Positions 33,298 to 45,889 of a stretch of 64,000 bases of DNA are shown here, in pieces. The DNA lies in the NCBI GenBank assembly GCA_016801885.1, contig CM028903.1:1507360-1571359 (forward strand). The letters are read 5' to 3'. The position numbers and the translations under genes were made by a program. The notes below the pieces were generated by a model, which saw only the letters and a list, made by a program, of their open reading frames with translations, searched no databases and had not been told where the DNA came from. How positions within the stretch are numbered: position 1 is the first letter of the stretch; every line of letters starts with the position of its first letter. The stretch comes from Toxotes chatareus (Eukaryota > Chordata > Actinopteri > Toxotidae).

Positions 33298-33831
33298 GGC
33301 CGGCCAGGTAGCTACCCTGAACGGGTTCGACAAGCTAGCTAGCTTGCTAACGTGCTAGCACACGTTAGCTGCGTTAACCTATTTAGCTTTGACAGGTGCA
33401 CGCCCTCTCTTTGCTACCGACTTGCTTCTTTAACGGACTTTAAACCGCGTCTGAACAGTGTTACACATTCTACGGATACAAAATTAGCTCAAACTTCTGG
33501 GTTGTTTTCGCTCTTTTTTTTCATATGTTTATTTTGTTTACCCACTTCGGCCTGTTCTCCACTGCTGTCAACTGCTTCTCTAACGGACGCTGGGACGTTA
33601 CGTAACCTTGCGAGGGGCATTGTGGGTGTTGGAGTTTTCTTCCCTGGTTTTGTCAACGCAAACGAAGCAGTCGAGTCTGACCGTGGAACTACAACCAAAA
33701 CTGGCACGGAAGTGATGTAATGAAAGGTCACAGTTCATTTTGTGTCAACACATGTGCGTCCCCGTAAGCCACGCGTTTCGAGGTAGAAAAGTGTTAATTT
33801 CAGTGGTTTGCGAGAACGTATAAACATAAAA
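33298..33831. promoter_or_regulatory. Shared head-to-head promoter region
   Basis: 534 bp separate the divergent start codons of the irf2bp1-like gene and polr1g. No TATA box lies at a usable distance; the TATAAA at 33819-33824 is only 8 nt before the polr1g ATG. A perfect 9-bp inverted repeat is at 33346-33369. Such short divergent spacers usually act as bidirectional promoters in vertebrates; that is the inference here. Confidence 0.55.
33346..33369. repeat. Perfect 9-bp inverted repeat in the divergent promoter
   Basis: GCTAACGTG (33346-33354), spacer CTAGCA, then CACGTTAGC (33361-33369). It is preceded by AGCTAGCTAGC. Similar GCTAACGTTAGC-type strings are frequent in teleost 5' UTRs in my recollection. 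It lies in the irf2bp1-like 5' UTR/promoter. Confidence 0.7.
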
Positions 33832-36166
33832 ATGCCAAGAGACATATCATCTTCATCGAGCGAAGACGAAGCGGACACTCCTGCTACAAAAGCACCTGTA
33901 AAGCAAAAAGAACCCGGTGAGTTGGCACTCACTGAAGTTGGTCTGTGTTAGCTGATATGCTAAGAGTTATTTTAGTTAGACCAGCTTCACGAAGGCAGTT
34001 TCACTCAGAAATACATCGCAGTTCAGTAAAAATACGCAGTACGCTAGGCTGTAACTGAGCGCCATTTTTAGGGCTAGCCCCTTTATTTTTCCTCTTTGAC
34101 TCGTTTAAATAGAAATAAATATTTTCTTGTATTATTAGTGTAGATACGATTCAGGAAAACTGTGTAACCAGTCTAGTTCTCGCTCAGAATGATGCTCTGC
34201 CTTTATCAGAGCCTTGTCCTCCAATCTCTAAGGAGCGAGAACAAACTATGTTAACTACATACAACACATACAACATGTGTTTTCTTCCTCTGTGCTCTTC
34301 TGTGTATTTCTAATTCTCACTGTTATTTTGTTGATGAAGTGATGAAGGTGTGCTGTTTGGATCCACAGATAAGAAGACTGCCAGGCACCAGTGTCCTGCT
34401 GACTTTGTGTCTTTCTGCCATAAGCCCTGCAGCAGCACTGTAACAGAGAGTCTGAAGAACAACAAGAATGAGTTATGGCTCATTAAAACTCCTGCCAGCT
34501 TTAATCCAGAATGGTGGGTGCCGTCTTCACCCTGTCATCTCTTTCATTATCTCTGTCTCTTGTCTGCTGTCAAACTTTTATAGTATATTTTCTTACAGGT
34601 AGTTTGCTTTCTTACAGTAGTCTGCGTACTTCAGTAGGACATTTGATCTTAGGGTTTTCATACATTTCCCCTTTAGTGCTTCCAAATAATCTCTCAAGTT
34701 GATTAATGAATCTGTTTTTAAAAAAATCCCTCTTTAGTTACAGTGGATCCCTGCTTTTTTTCTCCCAGTTTTGAGGCTGCATAAATCAGTCCAGTAGGTT
34801 AAAGTAAGACTGCAAGATTTGCTGAACAGCGATAATTCTGTCCACAAGTTACATTTGCAGAATAATAGGAAATCACAAAACAAAGCTCAATAGTATTACA
34901 AGTAGATAAGAGCCATTAAGTCAGTGAAGTAACAGTAATGTCAGTTACACAGCAGTATCTAGTTTTGCAAAGCTACTTGTCATACCTGACCACGTAAGGC
35001 TTTAGTCACTAAGTGTTTGAGTGTTTTTAGTTAGTGTGAAGCAGAGGTGCATTTTATTGCTTATGAATTCAGCTTTGCATTTAAGGAGGATTTTGTTATT
35101 TCTTCTCTCTTACGTTATGTAGTTTCAGTTTACAATCTCTGCAGCTATTTATGTGGCAGCAGAAGAGGTAAGACAGACTCAGCATGTAGTAATGGACAGT
35201 GGGGCAGTTTGTGTCTGTTGGGACCAGCAGGTGGAGCTGGAGATGGGCTTCATGCTGAAGCTTGAGAGAGCTTCACCAAATCCAGCAGCAGGCTGAGAAA
35301 ATGATGCAGTTTGGTGTAAACTTCTGAAGCTGAATAAACTTAACCTTGTCTCTCCACCCTCCATCCAGTTTCAGTGGCATCAAGGTTCCCCTCTCAGGTC
35401 TCCAGACCCTGAAAGTTTTCCCTGCTGCAGGTGGAGCCAAGGCCAGGAGTGGCCAGCAGATCTACAGCATCCTAGCGTCCTCCCATGGTACATCAGAGCT
35501 CCGCTTGCTCACCAGCGATAAGCAGTCGTCAGATGGTGTCGTTTTTGGTCCTACTTTTTCAGGTCTGCTAAATGTGTGTGAGAGCTACGGAGACAGCAGT
35601 GCCAACCAGGCCCCTCAGGTCATCCCTGCTGCTCCAGCACCGTCCGTACCACTGGGGCTGAAACAGCGATTCCACCCCTTTGGCAGTAAGACCCCCGCGA
35701 TGACTTGCGAGGCAGAGAACGAGTTGGATGGAGCTGCTTTCGGGCCCTCGTCTACAACCCGTCGCCCCCTGGTTGTCAAACGATTCATAGAAGAAGCAGA
35801 GCATGAGGAAGAGGAAGGGAGGAAAAGAAGAAAAAAAAGAAAGAAAAGCGAGTAAAGACAGAGCGAGAGGAGGTGGAGGAGGGGGTAAGAGTGAAAGAGG
35901 AACCTGCAGCTGAAATTAAGGACGAAGTGAAGATGGAACTCTCCTTCCAGGAGGGCGATATTTCAGAGCAGAAGAGGAAGAAAAAGAAGAAAAAGAAGGA
36001 CAGTGAGCGAGAGGAGGTGGAGGAGGGAGTGAAGCCCAGTGTGAGGGTGAAGGTGGAGGAGGTAAATGTGAAATGTGAACCAATAGACTCTGCATATGGT
36101 GACGTAGTGGAAGGTTTGGGAAAGAAAAAGAAAAAAAAGAAGAAAAACAAAACGGATGACAGCTAG
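33832..36166 (+). CDS. polr1g: RNA polymerase I subunit Polr1g (RPA34/CD3EAP), three coding exons, apparent 1-base frameshift
   Basis: Nucleolar subunit of RNA polymerase I (metazoan PAF49, counterpart of yeast A34.5), working in rRNA transcription. Exons are 33832-33916, 34369-34513 and 35369-36166; introns 33917-34368 and 34514-35368 have GT/AG ends. Diagnostic sequence is NELWLIKTPASFNPECFSG..VPLSG (residues 62-86), matching the human ELWLIQAPADFAPECF region, then VPLGLKQRFHPFG. An acidic Ser-rich start (SSSSSEDEAD) and a Lys-rich tail with KKKKKKK blocks and VKEEP-type motifs complete the family pattern. The frame breaks at A8 (35831-35838): as read it stops at 35855 after 238 residues, but the following frame encodes the expected tail to 36166; one more A gives 342 residues. 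It is shorter than the human protein (about 510), chiefly in the tail. A consensus error is likeliest; ribosomal slippage is an alternative. Confidence 0.9.
34060..34069 (-). promoter_or_regulatory. YY1-like site in polr1g intron 1
   Basis: CGCCATTTTT on plus is AAAAATGGCG on minus, the YY1 core. YY1 sites just downstream of start sites are frequent in TATA-less housekeeping promoters; the position about 230 bp after the ATG fits only loosely. Confidence 0.3.
35831..35838 (+). other. polr1g: A8 homopolymer at the polr1g frame break
   Basis: Codons here read AGA AAA AAA AGA. The upstream frame ends at TAA 35853-35855; the frame needed for the conserved Lys/Glu tail is -1. One missing A in the run explains it. 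The string A AAA AAA also has the form of a -1 slippery heptamer, so slippage cannot be excluded. Confidence 0.75.
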
Positions 36167-36725
36167 TCTGTTGCCACGTTGTTTGGTGTTTTAGTTTTCT
36201 TTATTTGTTTACTTTTGACTTTGTGTACTCACCTGGGAGCCAATTTACAACTAATTCACTCCGTCTTATTGATAGATTGCACAACGCAAGACTTGTTTTG
36301 GCAGGACATTGTCTTTTGAAAAAAAGAACACATCCTGAATCAACTGAATAGTGACACAAATTATAAAGTGGATTCATCCCAGTGGCTTTTAAGGCCAATG
36401 TTCCATCGTTCTGAACTCAGAAAGTTACACACAAAGAATGTGTGAGGACATGGATAATAAGAGTGTACATGGGGGGAATTTCTGCCAGTGTCTGTCAACT
36501 TGTGGTAGATGTAATGGGATTATGCTCACACTGTGTTGCTGTGTTTGTGTACATATATACATAACTCAGCTACTAACTTCATTGGTTTGGCAGCAGGTTC
36601 AGAAAAGCAGAGCTGATATAAAGAGTTTTTTTTTTTTTTTCTCTTTTAAGGATCTGAGTCACATGCATTGGAGAAACTGTGTGTGTGCACGCGCGCAGGA
36701 GAACACATTAGAAACTTCAAAAGTG

Positions 36726-36740
36726 AATAAATGAAATAAA
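36726..36740 (+). terminator. polr1g: polr1g polyadenylation signals
   Basis: Two AATAAA hexamers, 36726-36731 and 36735-36740, lie about 560 nt after the stop codon. A GT-rich stretch (TGGTGTTTTTGTC) follows at about 36755. Confidence 0.6.
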
Positions 36741-36759
36741 AATGAAAAAAACATGGTGT

Positions 36760-39700
36760 TTTTGTCCTGCAGTCGGCTCTTGGAAGTGTTCGAGTACAAC
36801 ACAGCATTTTCCCCTTATGCCTTGTTAGCGCAGTGACTTCATCCAGAAGGAATGAAAGTTGAACTCATGTTGTTACTCAAACTGTGGCTTTTTTTTTATT
36901 GTGCAACAACAAGAAAGTGCCCAATTTACAGATCGGTAGTTTTATAATAATCTGACAAAAAAGTTTTCTGAAGAAGTTGTGTCATCAAGAAGGACAAAAG
37001 TTTGTATGAGATAAAGTAGAGTCTGCTCTATCTTGAAACATTCGCTATTGTAAAATTGTTTTATGGATGAGCAGTGATAGGAGTTTTGCAGCACGCTGTA
37101 GATTAGGCTCTGTCCTGTGTCTCAAAGTTACGCGAAATAAAATTCTTGGTTCAGATTTATGTGGCTTTTTAGTAAAATAGTCACATGATTCATTTCTGAT
37201 GTGAAATGAAGGTTTCTCCTTGAACACAGCTGTAGAAAAGTTTTTTTTTAATCTGATGAAATGGTATTTTCTTTGCACATTCAAATCTGTTAAATATTGT
37301 AGTGCATCTTCATAAATTTGCCATTGCAAAGTATCATGATAATCCTTATGGCCTTTTCAATGGCTTCTGCTCTGCCATGACTCAAACTATGTAGGAAAAC
37401 CTTCATCTGTTGTTAAAGAATTCTGCATGTCTGCACAAAATATTGGCATCAAAAGCCTATATTGGTGGATCCCAAGTCTATAAATCTGCATTTCCACTGC
37501 CAGCACAAATTCCTTTCAGTTAAATGCAACAGAGAAATAAGCAGTTCTGACAGCAAGATGGCGCCACAGTCCAGCCAGTTTCCTGTGTGGAGCAGTGGCC
37601 TGCAGCCTCTGACCGTCCTCTGGGCTTATTATTTACATGCTACCATTTCTTTTCACTAATGTAACACAGATCTTTTGTTGCTGTCCAAATGCACAAAGAA
37701 GAGATTTCAAATTTTTCCATTTTCTGACTGCAGCGAATCATCAGATCTCTGTGACACTTAGGTGAAAAATCTCCAGGCAGAAGTCCAGGCTCTGCATCCT
37801 CCCCTCCTCCCTCCCCTCTCTGCTCCCCTCTCCGCTCCCCTCTCCCTGCTCTGCACCGGAGTATGGTCCTGTTTCTTAATGAGCTCAGGCACCTCTGGCG
37901 CTATCACACTCTTACCATCTGTAATAGCCCTCTGCACATGCTGCAAGCTTTTATTGATCGAGCCTCACTTGTGCATTCAAATTTTTTACAAGTCTTACTC
38001 CCTCGAGGAGTCAACCAGACCCAAAATGATCAAAACCACGTTAGAGTCAAAACATTCAACCTTAACAAACCATAGAGAATTTTTTTTGAATTGTTTTCTA
38101 CTCACTGAATTGGACTTGACTTACCCTGATAACGTCTAGGTCTTTGGTTTTGCAGGTAGCCATTAAAGCCACAGATGTCAGGTGCTGGATCAAGTGTTTC
38201 CCCGTGAGTCACATCTACAGCCAGATTTCTGTGTATCCTCACAGGTATGTTGAATGTGTGTGAGCGTCTGTGCTTCAGAGCCAGAGTCTGCAGGTTTGAG
38301 TGCATATGGCTGTGTATCTGTGAGAGAATCTGTGTGTGCAGCTGCCTGAGCTTAGAGTCAGCGAAGTGAAAAATTATTTTTACCGTGTTTTGAATAAATC
38401 CCCTTAACGTATTTCCTTTTTCTACAAAATTCATTTGTATTTTCTTGTATGTTTAACACATTTCTTTTCCTTCTCTAAAAAACTGGATGTGACACTTCAT
38501 GTTAAACCAGTGAGAACAAATACAAACTATAGGTTTCACACATTTTTAAATGTTGAATGGAAAATGTTTCTCTCTGCATGAGTTAGTTTACACTTTTGAA
38601 TGATGCAGTTCTGTGTTATGTCCAATCGTCTGTCTAAAAAAACACCACCACTTTCATCCTGGTTCCAGAAAATTTAGGCAAAAGGGTGGAAGTGAGATAC
38701 AACAAGCGAGGGCCAGTTACCACAGCTGACTCTAATAGGTGGAGACACCTGCCAATCAATCCAGTACTGCCCAAGAAGTAACAAATGACCTCCTTGATGA
38801 GACATTGATTCTCATCATTTTTTCATTTTTAAACAGTATTTGCACATATGGATCTCAGAGCTCAGCTTCAAGTGGTCATTAGAGGAGCAGTGGCCACAGG
38901 CTGTGCTCAGGCTGATTGCAAAGCTTATTTTCAGCTTGTGTTACCTGCATGAACTTGACCACTGAAGTAGTTTTGCAGTCTGTGTTTCAGTGCCCAGAAC
39001 AGAGTCGGTGTACTGACTGTACAGACATTAGCTGTAGCTAAAATGTACAGATCTTATAGTACATAGTGTATGTAGCAGTGCAAATACTGAAAATGCACTG
39101 AGTGCATGTGGAATGTGTCTGTGGTGTGTTGACAACTCATCACATCACTTTGATCACAGAAGTTACGGAGAACTCTTCCAGAGGCTTCCCCTTTTTCCTT
39201 CACTTGTCTCTGTACCTTAAACAAATGAACTTTTTTTTAACCTCCTCGCTTTAATTTGCCCCACACTGGCTGCATAAAATTTACTTTAGGCTCCATCTGA
39301 ACACTTGTTAAGTCACTTGGCTTCACCTCTCAGTCAGTCATGGTTGTTGCTGTAGGAACAGAAATTAATACAATTAGTAAATGAACCAATCAGAGCCGAG
39401 ATTCCGTAGAAAAGCCTGCAGTCGTGCTGATACGATGCATCGTCACTGGGATTTTAGTCTTGACATTAAGAGCATTTAGGCTTTAAAGCTGGAGTGTTTT
39501 CAGAGGACTGTCCTGACTGAAACGGTTTCCAAATCACTCTTTGTCTCTGTTCCGACATGAAGCACAGGCCAGAAAGTGAAATCTTAACGACAAGTACATG
39601 CTATAAAATAAAGTGTTTGCCCTGTTTGCCTCACCGGAGGGTCGGATTAACCTCCAGGTCTGGAAATACTGATTGTTGCTTTTTCTTTGTGGTATATCTG

Positions 39701-41860
39701 CGTAGTTAAAGAAAACAAGCAGCAGAAAAGCAGTAAAACTGAGTTTTAGTGTTAGCAGGGCTAAACCACCTCCAACAGCTTGTGCTTGCAGCCCCTGTTA
39801 GATCCTGTCTGCCCTGAGTTTCACCACAGCATGCATGTGAGTTTCACCAGGTCTGGGGTAACTACAGGATGAATACGTATCAATAATATTAAAAAAAAAA
39901 AAAAAAAGAACTTAATTAAAATGAAATGCTAACAAGGAACTGGACAGAATTTGGTGACACCTGGCAAACAAATATTTATTTGCCATATTATTAATGAGGC
40001 TGATATTTCATATGTAGTTTAATTAATGGGATTGATTCCTCAACAGAGTTATTTCATTAAATGAGATTAAAACAATTTTCTCATCTACAGAAGGAGAACT
40101 ACTGAAAGTACTTCCTGCTGAGTTAGAGACAGTTGAGGGGAGGCACTGTGAACCCTCACTTCCTTCATGAAAGTGTATTGTAGTCTGAGTGTTGATGAGG
40201 GATATTGGACCTTTTGGATTCTCTTCAATACAACTAAACATCCACACAAACCTTTAACTCAGAACTGTCTGTTTTAGACATTATTATTCATACACTCATA
40301 AAACGTGATGTTCATCTTAAGCAACACTAACATATCAGCAAACATCATGACGTTTGTGCACCTGTAAAATAAAATCTATGTCTTCATGAATCATTAAATG
40401 AATTGTGAAATGCTCCACTCTGCCCCTGTTGGAGCTGTAATAGCATCATTATCCTGGATGCATCCTCTGTGGAGAAGCATGACACAGAACAGTAATGTAG
40501 TTGTACAGGTGCAGTTACGATGTTTCTCCCGGGGGAAGTTTATGACTGATCTACTGCTCTGATCACTGTACAACTGTGAAAATACTTTTATATCTATGAA
40601 ATGAGCAGCCTCGTGCAACTAGTGTTAATTTTATCAGCTTTTTTTAGACTGAAAAGTTAGTTTCAGTCATATTTTCTCAAGTTCATCGTGATCCGATGTT
40701 ATTGGTTTAAGCAATACACCCAGAAATATTCAGCTTTGTCAGGACTCAGATCTCGTCTTGGTAACATCTGCCAGTGAATCATCTGTAATAATGTGAAAAT
40801 GAAAATATAGGGAGATTTATTTTACTTTGAATTTTTAAACTCCATCTTTGTCATCTGCTTGTTTCGTCGATGATACTGTACAGAGAGTTACAGTTAGTCG
40901 CAGTTATTGTTTAATGATTCCAGTTGTTCTGATCATCTTGTCTTCATCGTTGTCGACAATTATATTTTTCACAGTTTCCATTAACAAAATTAACATGTAA
41001 CAACAGCGCTTTGTTTTAATATTGAAAAGGTTGCCATCTTTGATTTATCTTGATTTGATCATTGAGAAGGTAGGAAAGAGAAAACAGGAAGCGGCAGAGG
41101 CTCTGGATGTGAGGTTCCTGGTGGGATTCAGCTCTAGACCTGCTCAGCCAAACTGTATCTTAGCAACCTCACTGCTCAGCAAAGCTGCTCTGGGGTCAAG
41201 AGGTCACGTCTCAGCTCCGGCAGAGAGGCAGGTTCATGTTTGAGGAGCACAGAGTGACATTTGACTGAAGGAACTGCAGCTGTGAGTACGATGTAAGCAG
41301 GGCTCAGTATTTTGTATTGTAAAACTTGATTAAAAACATCAGTAATTCAGTAATTTCAGAGTTGTCATTGACCAAACAAGCTCCTTCACTGTAAACTGCA
41401 GTGAGCATTTTGTTTTAGCAGCAGGAAGTGCAACCAGTTTTGAGTGTGTGAGGGTATAAAATCTGTGTGTTACTTTAAAAAAATATATTCGGTGAAAATA
41501 TATGAAAACAATGAGCCTGTTTAAAACTGAGGTGATGCACTCACACACTCACACCTCACACAGGGACTTTCTGATCTTAACATTCAGGAACAATATTTCA
41601 CCAAAACTTGGGTCATCACCTCAGTCTGTAGTCGTTAGTTATCAGCTGGAAGGTCACGGGGGTCAAATGTGAGCTGAGGCAGCAAAGCGTCTTCTCCTCT
41701 GTAACCTCCACCCGCAGACAGAAATCTTACACTGGCCTGTGTCTCCACTGTAATGCAATATACCATCCTAAGGAAATAGAATGATGCAATATACTGCTCT
41801 GTGTAATCCTGTGTTAGCTTCTCTCTGTCTGTGCACAGAGCAGGTTGTGTGTGTGTGTGT
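36760..41860. other. Intergenic DNA downstream of polr1g, no gene recognised
   Basis: No protein family or exon chain found. The content is AT-rich DNA, a CTCCCCTC-type pyrimidine patch at 37796-37850 and an A run at about 39891-39907. No RNA gene is recognised. Confidence 0.5.
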
Positions 41861-42300
41861 GTGTATGTGTGTATGTTGCTGGGTGTTAGGCTGCGTTGCT
41901 GTCTACCGAGGAGGAGGAGGAGGAGGAGGAGGAGGAGGACGATGAATAATAAATGCCATCTGAAGTTTGGATCCAACGTGTTCAGACTACTGAGAGGAGC
42001 GGAGGCCTTTCTACGGCCCAGCCGACCTGATGCCAATGATAAGATTCGGGGGGATGGGGTGGAGAGGGTGGGGGGAGGGTTTGCGGGCGGGGGTTTGTAT
42101 GGGGTAATGAATTGGAGAACCAGTTCTCGCCTGCCTTCCCCTCCCTCTCTCTCTCCCTCTCTCTCTCTCTCTCCGCTCTCTTGCTTTCTTTTTCAACCAG
42201 CGCGCCGCAGCAAGCCTGCGGCAATGTGAGCGTTCCCATGGCAACGTGGACCTGCCAGGGACTACGGCGATGGAGAGAGAGAGAGAGAGAGAGAGGGGTG
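41861..42300. promoter_or_regulatory. GC-rich, promoter-like island with an RFX X-box
   Basis: A (GAG)n tract at about 41909-41938, a G-rich stretch at 42047-42096 and a CT tract at 42139-42180 lead to GCGCGCC-rich DNA and GTTCCCATGGCAAC at 42232-42245. The last differs by one base from the palindromic RFX X-box GTTGCCATGGCAAC. A GA microsatellite follows (about 42273-42296). It might be an isolated CpG-type promoter or enhancer; no coding exon is recognisable next to it. Confidence 0.35.
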
Positions 42301-42347
42301 CAGCTCATCAATGTCTTAGAGTCCCCCTTCCCTCCCCCCACCCAAAG

Positions 42348-42348
<1 letters not shown>

Positions 42349-42379
<31 letters not shown>
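42349..42379. repeat. (CA)n microsatellite
   Basis: Uninterrupted CA run of about 31 bp. Confidence 0.95.
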
Positions 42380-42381
<2 letters not shown>

Positions 42382-42757
42382 CAGGCATGCTGTTGAAAGA
42401 ACAAACATCACAAAGGGCTCGAGCCTTAATTCTGCCACAGAGAAACTGAAACTGCTGGAGCTCCTCAGTTTCCTCCTCTGCTCCTTTATACGTTTTACTT
42501 CTACATTTTACTTTAGTAACAACAGCACAAACACCTCAGCAGTGTGTGTGTCTGCCAGCACTAATGGGAAAACCAAATAAACAAACAGATAAATTCCCCC
42601 CAGTCTCTCTCACTCTCCTACTGAGCCAGAGGCCATGTCAGAGGAAAATTTTAGTTTTACACAGATTTGTTTTCATTTTGTAAAAACCAAATTGATTCCA
42701 AATCTATCAATCTGTCCCTCTCATTCCATATGTTCTTCATTCCTTTACAGGAGTCTA

Positions 42758-42860
<103 letters not shown>

Positions 42861-43048
42861 CCCTGGCTCATTTCCAGCTCCAGCCCTCTAATAAGCCTCT
42901 CTACTGAAACTGTGACATGGATCAATAACTGGATATATGAAGCTCTTCTGCACAGACTGACATGGAAATAGTAATTCTTTTCGTTTGCTCTATTTTCTCA
43001 CAGACAATGGAGGGAGTAGAAGTGCTTTTGCTCATGTGGTGTCACTGA

Positions 43049-43071
43049 GTGTGTGTGTGTGTGTGTGTGTG
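43049..43071. repeat. (GT)n microsatellite
   Basis: GT run of 23 bp. A pyrimidine-rich CCCTCC-type stretch follows at 43178-43325. Confidence 0.9.
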
Positions 43072-44618
43072 ACATTGCAGTGCAGACTTGAAAGGCTGCG
43101 GCAGCCGTCGACAGATAACGGCAGTCCTTACCGCACCAGCAACTTGATTGCATACTAATGTTTTGGTATGACGCATCTCTCTCCCCTCCACCTCCCCTCT
43201 CATCAGCCTCCCTCCCTGTTTTCCAAATCCCCACTCTTCCCATATCTCCCCTCTCTTCCTCCCCCTCTTATGTATTTTCATATCTCTCTTCCTTTCTTTC
43301 TTCCCACCCTCCCTCCCACCTTGCTCTTCACATTGTGTGGCAGTGATATGGCACCGAGCTGCTGCTCGTACAAACCACCCACCACCTCTGCAGCGACAAA
43401 CACTAATTCAAACACATGGGACAGAAAGAAAGAAAAAGAAGCCATGATACAGGTGGCGAACATTTTACTGACAGATCTTATCCAACTTTTACATGATAAA
43501 AACTCGGGATGCAAACCAAGCCAGGCCAGAAAACCAGAACAGCGAGCTGGAATCTGCTGGAATGCTGATGCAGAGTCACATGTTAGTTCTCTGTGGACTT
43601 TGACCACGAGTCACCCCCTGTCACATATGAGTGATCGTGTGATTCATTGTTGATATACAAATATTGATTATAGCTGCTTAAAGGAAACCAATAATGACTA
43701 TTTGTAGGAGACGAGATGAAGTGTCCATTGTCAGAGTCAGACGCTTTCTATTCTCCCAACTGTCCTCAGTGTTCTACTGTAGAGGTTTTACAGCTTTATA
43801 TCAACTTTATGCTACTTTTACCTTTGATTTGACAGATGACTGATTTCATTTTCACAGACACAAGAAGCTAAATGTCAGGAAAATGGAAGTCTGGGTCATT
43901 TTCAGTGTTTGAACAAACAACCAGAGCTGGTGTTTTTCATGTCTTTTCAGATGTCAAAGATATCAAAGATATTTATGAAAACAGAGAAAAGCACTTGACT
44001 CAAATGATTAATCAGTGATTAAAACTGGTGCTGACCAATTAATCAACAAATCATCTTAGCACAATGCATTGCATAAGGAACCTGTGCTTGTGAAGCTGAA
44101 TCCAAGGTAAAGCTCTCTGACTCTGCACCTGATAAATCCTATGTAGTAATGAAAGAAAGAAAGAAAGAAAGAGGGGAGGAGACGAGTGAGAGATAGCTTG
44201 TTAAGTCTTGAGGGAAGTAACTTCTCTGTATACATTATATAGGGAAGTTGGAGATGAGGTTTTGGTGCTCAGTGAGTGTTGAACGATTTTTGGATTTGTC
44301 CCTCCATTGCTCTTTCTCTCTGTCTTTTTGCTGCAATAAAATCTTTAAAAGAACAATCTGGAAAGAAGGAAAACAGAGAAATATTTGGCCAAACAAACAT
44401 CCAGGAAACCTAAAGTCATCTTCTTCCTTTTCTTGTCAGAAATGGGAGTAGGTCTCATTTCAGACCGCTGACAGACAGCAAGTCAAATGTTAGACCAGTA
44501 GGCGCAGTGCGAGGCAGTGTGATAGGCTGCGCAGAGAATCTGTTGCTAGGCTCACTGTGAACAGACCAGTCAAGTCTGACATATGTTTTCAAAGCAGCCC
44601 TCTTAGCAGCTTGCAGCA

Positions 44619-44632
44619 GTTGCCATGGAAAC
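44619..44632. promoter_or_regulatory. RFX X-box
   Basis: GTTGCCATGGAAAC fits the X-box consensus closely. A half-site GTTGCTAGGC is nearby (about 44541-44550) and CCCATTGTTTGG, SOX-like, follows at about 44650-44661. The patch 44470-44670 is of mixed composition and looks like a candidate regulatory element. Confidence 0.4.
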
Positions 44633-45889
44633 CTCAATGCCATTTCCCCCCATTGTTTGGACCGCTCGATATCCCGAAAGCTTTTTCAGTTTATTAAACC
44701 TGGAAGACGGATAGTGAGAGCTGGTTTTGTTTGTTGGTGTGTGCATATGTTCAACAGATACAGTATGTTTGCAAGAATGTGTGTATTTCTCTATGTATGT
44801 GTGCATGTAAATGCAGGAGGTTTTGTGGGCATAGGTATCTGGATTTGTTGCGCGCGTGTGTGCGCGTGCATGCGTGTGTGTGTGTGTGTGTGTGCAGGTC
44901 AGTCTCACTCAGAGGTGGAGACGAAGGGGGACGCGTCCTTCACTTGACCTTCACAGCAGACGCGGACATGAGACTGAGTCTGCTGCTCTGTCACCAGAGC
45001 TGAGGTTTTTAGCATTTATGGAAAACAAAGAGGTGAAATGAGAAAGATAAGATAATTTTTCTTCCCGTTTTTATTAGGTTGTATTTAAATCTGTTCTTTT
45101 TTTCTTATTAATTCTTAAATCTTCTTCAGATTCAGCACGTGATGCCATAAAATCCCATTTTCTCTGATGATTTGACACATTTGATTTTCAGGCAGTTAAC
45201 ATACATACACTGGTCCTCTATTAAAATTCCAGTGTGGTTAATCATTCTAAAGTTATGATAAAATACCCCAATTAGATGCCAGTATGTGAGCAGGTGTGTA
45301 ATCATGGAAAAGAATGCATTGAAATAAAATAGAAAATTGTTGTATTTAATTTGTTTTACTTTTTGACCATCACTCCATTCTTGCCACTGTCCCTGACTTT
45401 TACTGCATGAACATCTGATCTGCTCTGACTGAAAGAATCTAGGTTACACGAGAAGTTAACAAATTGTGATTTGTTGTGTTATAGTAAACAGCTGAGTTTC
45501 ATCTTAATCAACAGACGAAACATTCTCTGGCACCAAACGACCCTGTTCCTCCAAATGCCCCGTTCATTATCACATTATCTTTCAGTTCACTTTCTAACTC
45601 TGTAGTTACAGTAGCTTAACATAAGTGTACTTGAAGTTATTTATCTGTCCGTCCATTCATCCATTCATCATCCATCCATCCATCCATTTTTTCCCCCATT
45701 TTTGATCATTCATCATAATTATTGGCATTGAACATAATTCAGGGTTTTGCAGAATCATCCAATATTGACGTTATTGTCTGGTCACTGGTTTGGAATCAGT
45801 GAAAGGCAAATCCTTGGTAGAGCCCTGCACCCACTGAGACACAAAGATGTGTATTTGTAGTAAGTGTATGAAAAACAAACTTTGGCAGA

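Noticed and set aside
33331..33333. Upstream start (MSNPFRVATWPA extension) of the irf2bp1-like protein
   Set aside because: The codon is TTG, not ATG; the ATG at 33297 has a purine at -3 and leads directly into the family zinc finger.
33819..33824. TATAAA as the polr1g TATA box
   Set aside because: It is only 8 nt upstream of the ATG, too close to act as core promoter for this start codon.
35854..35911. Small intron to explain the polr1g frame change
   Set aside because: The GTAAAG...CCTGCAG interval is purine-rich without a pyrimidine tract, and joining it creates an immediate stop.
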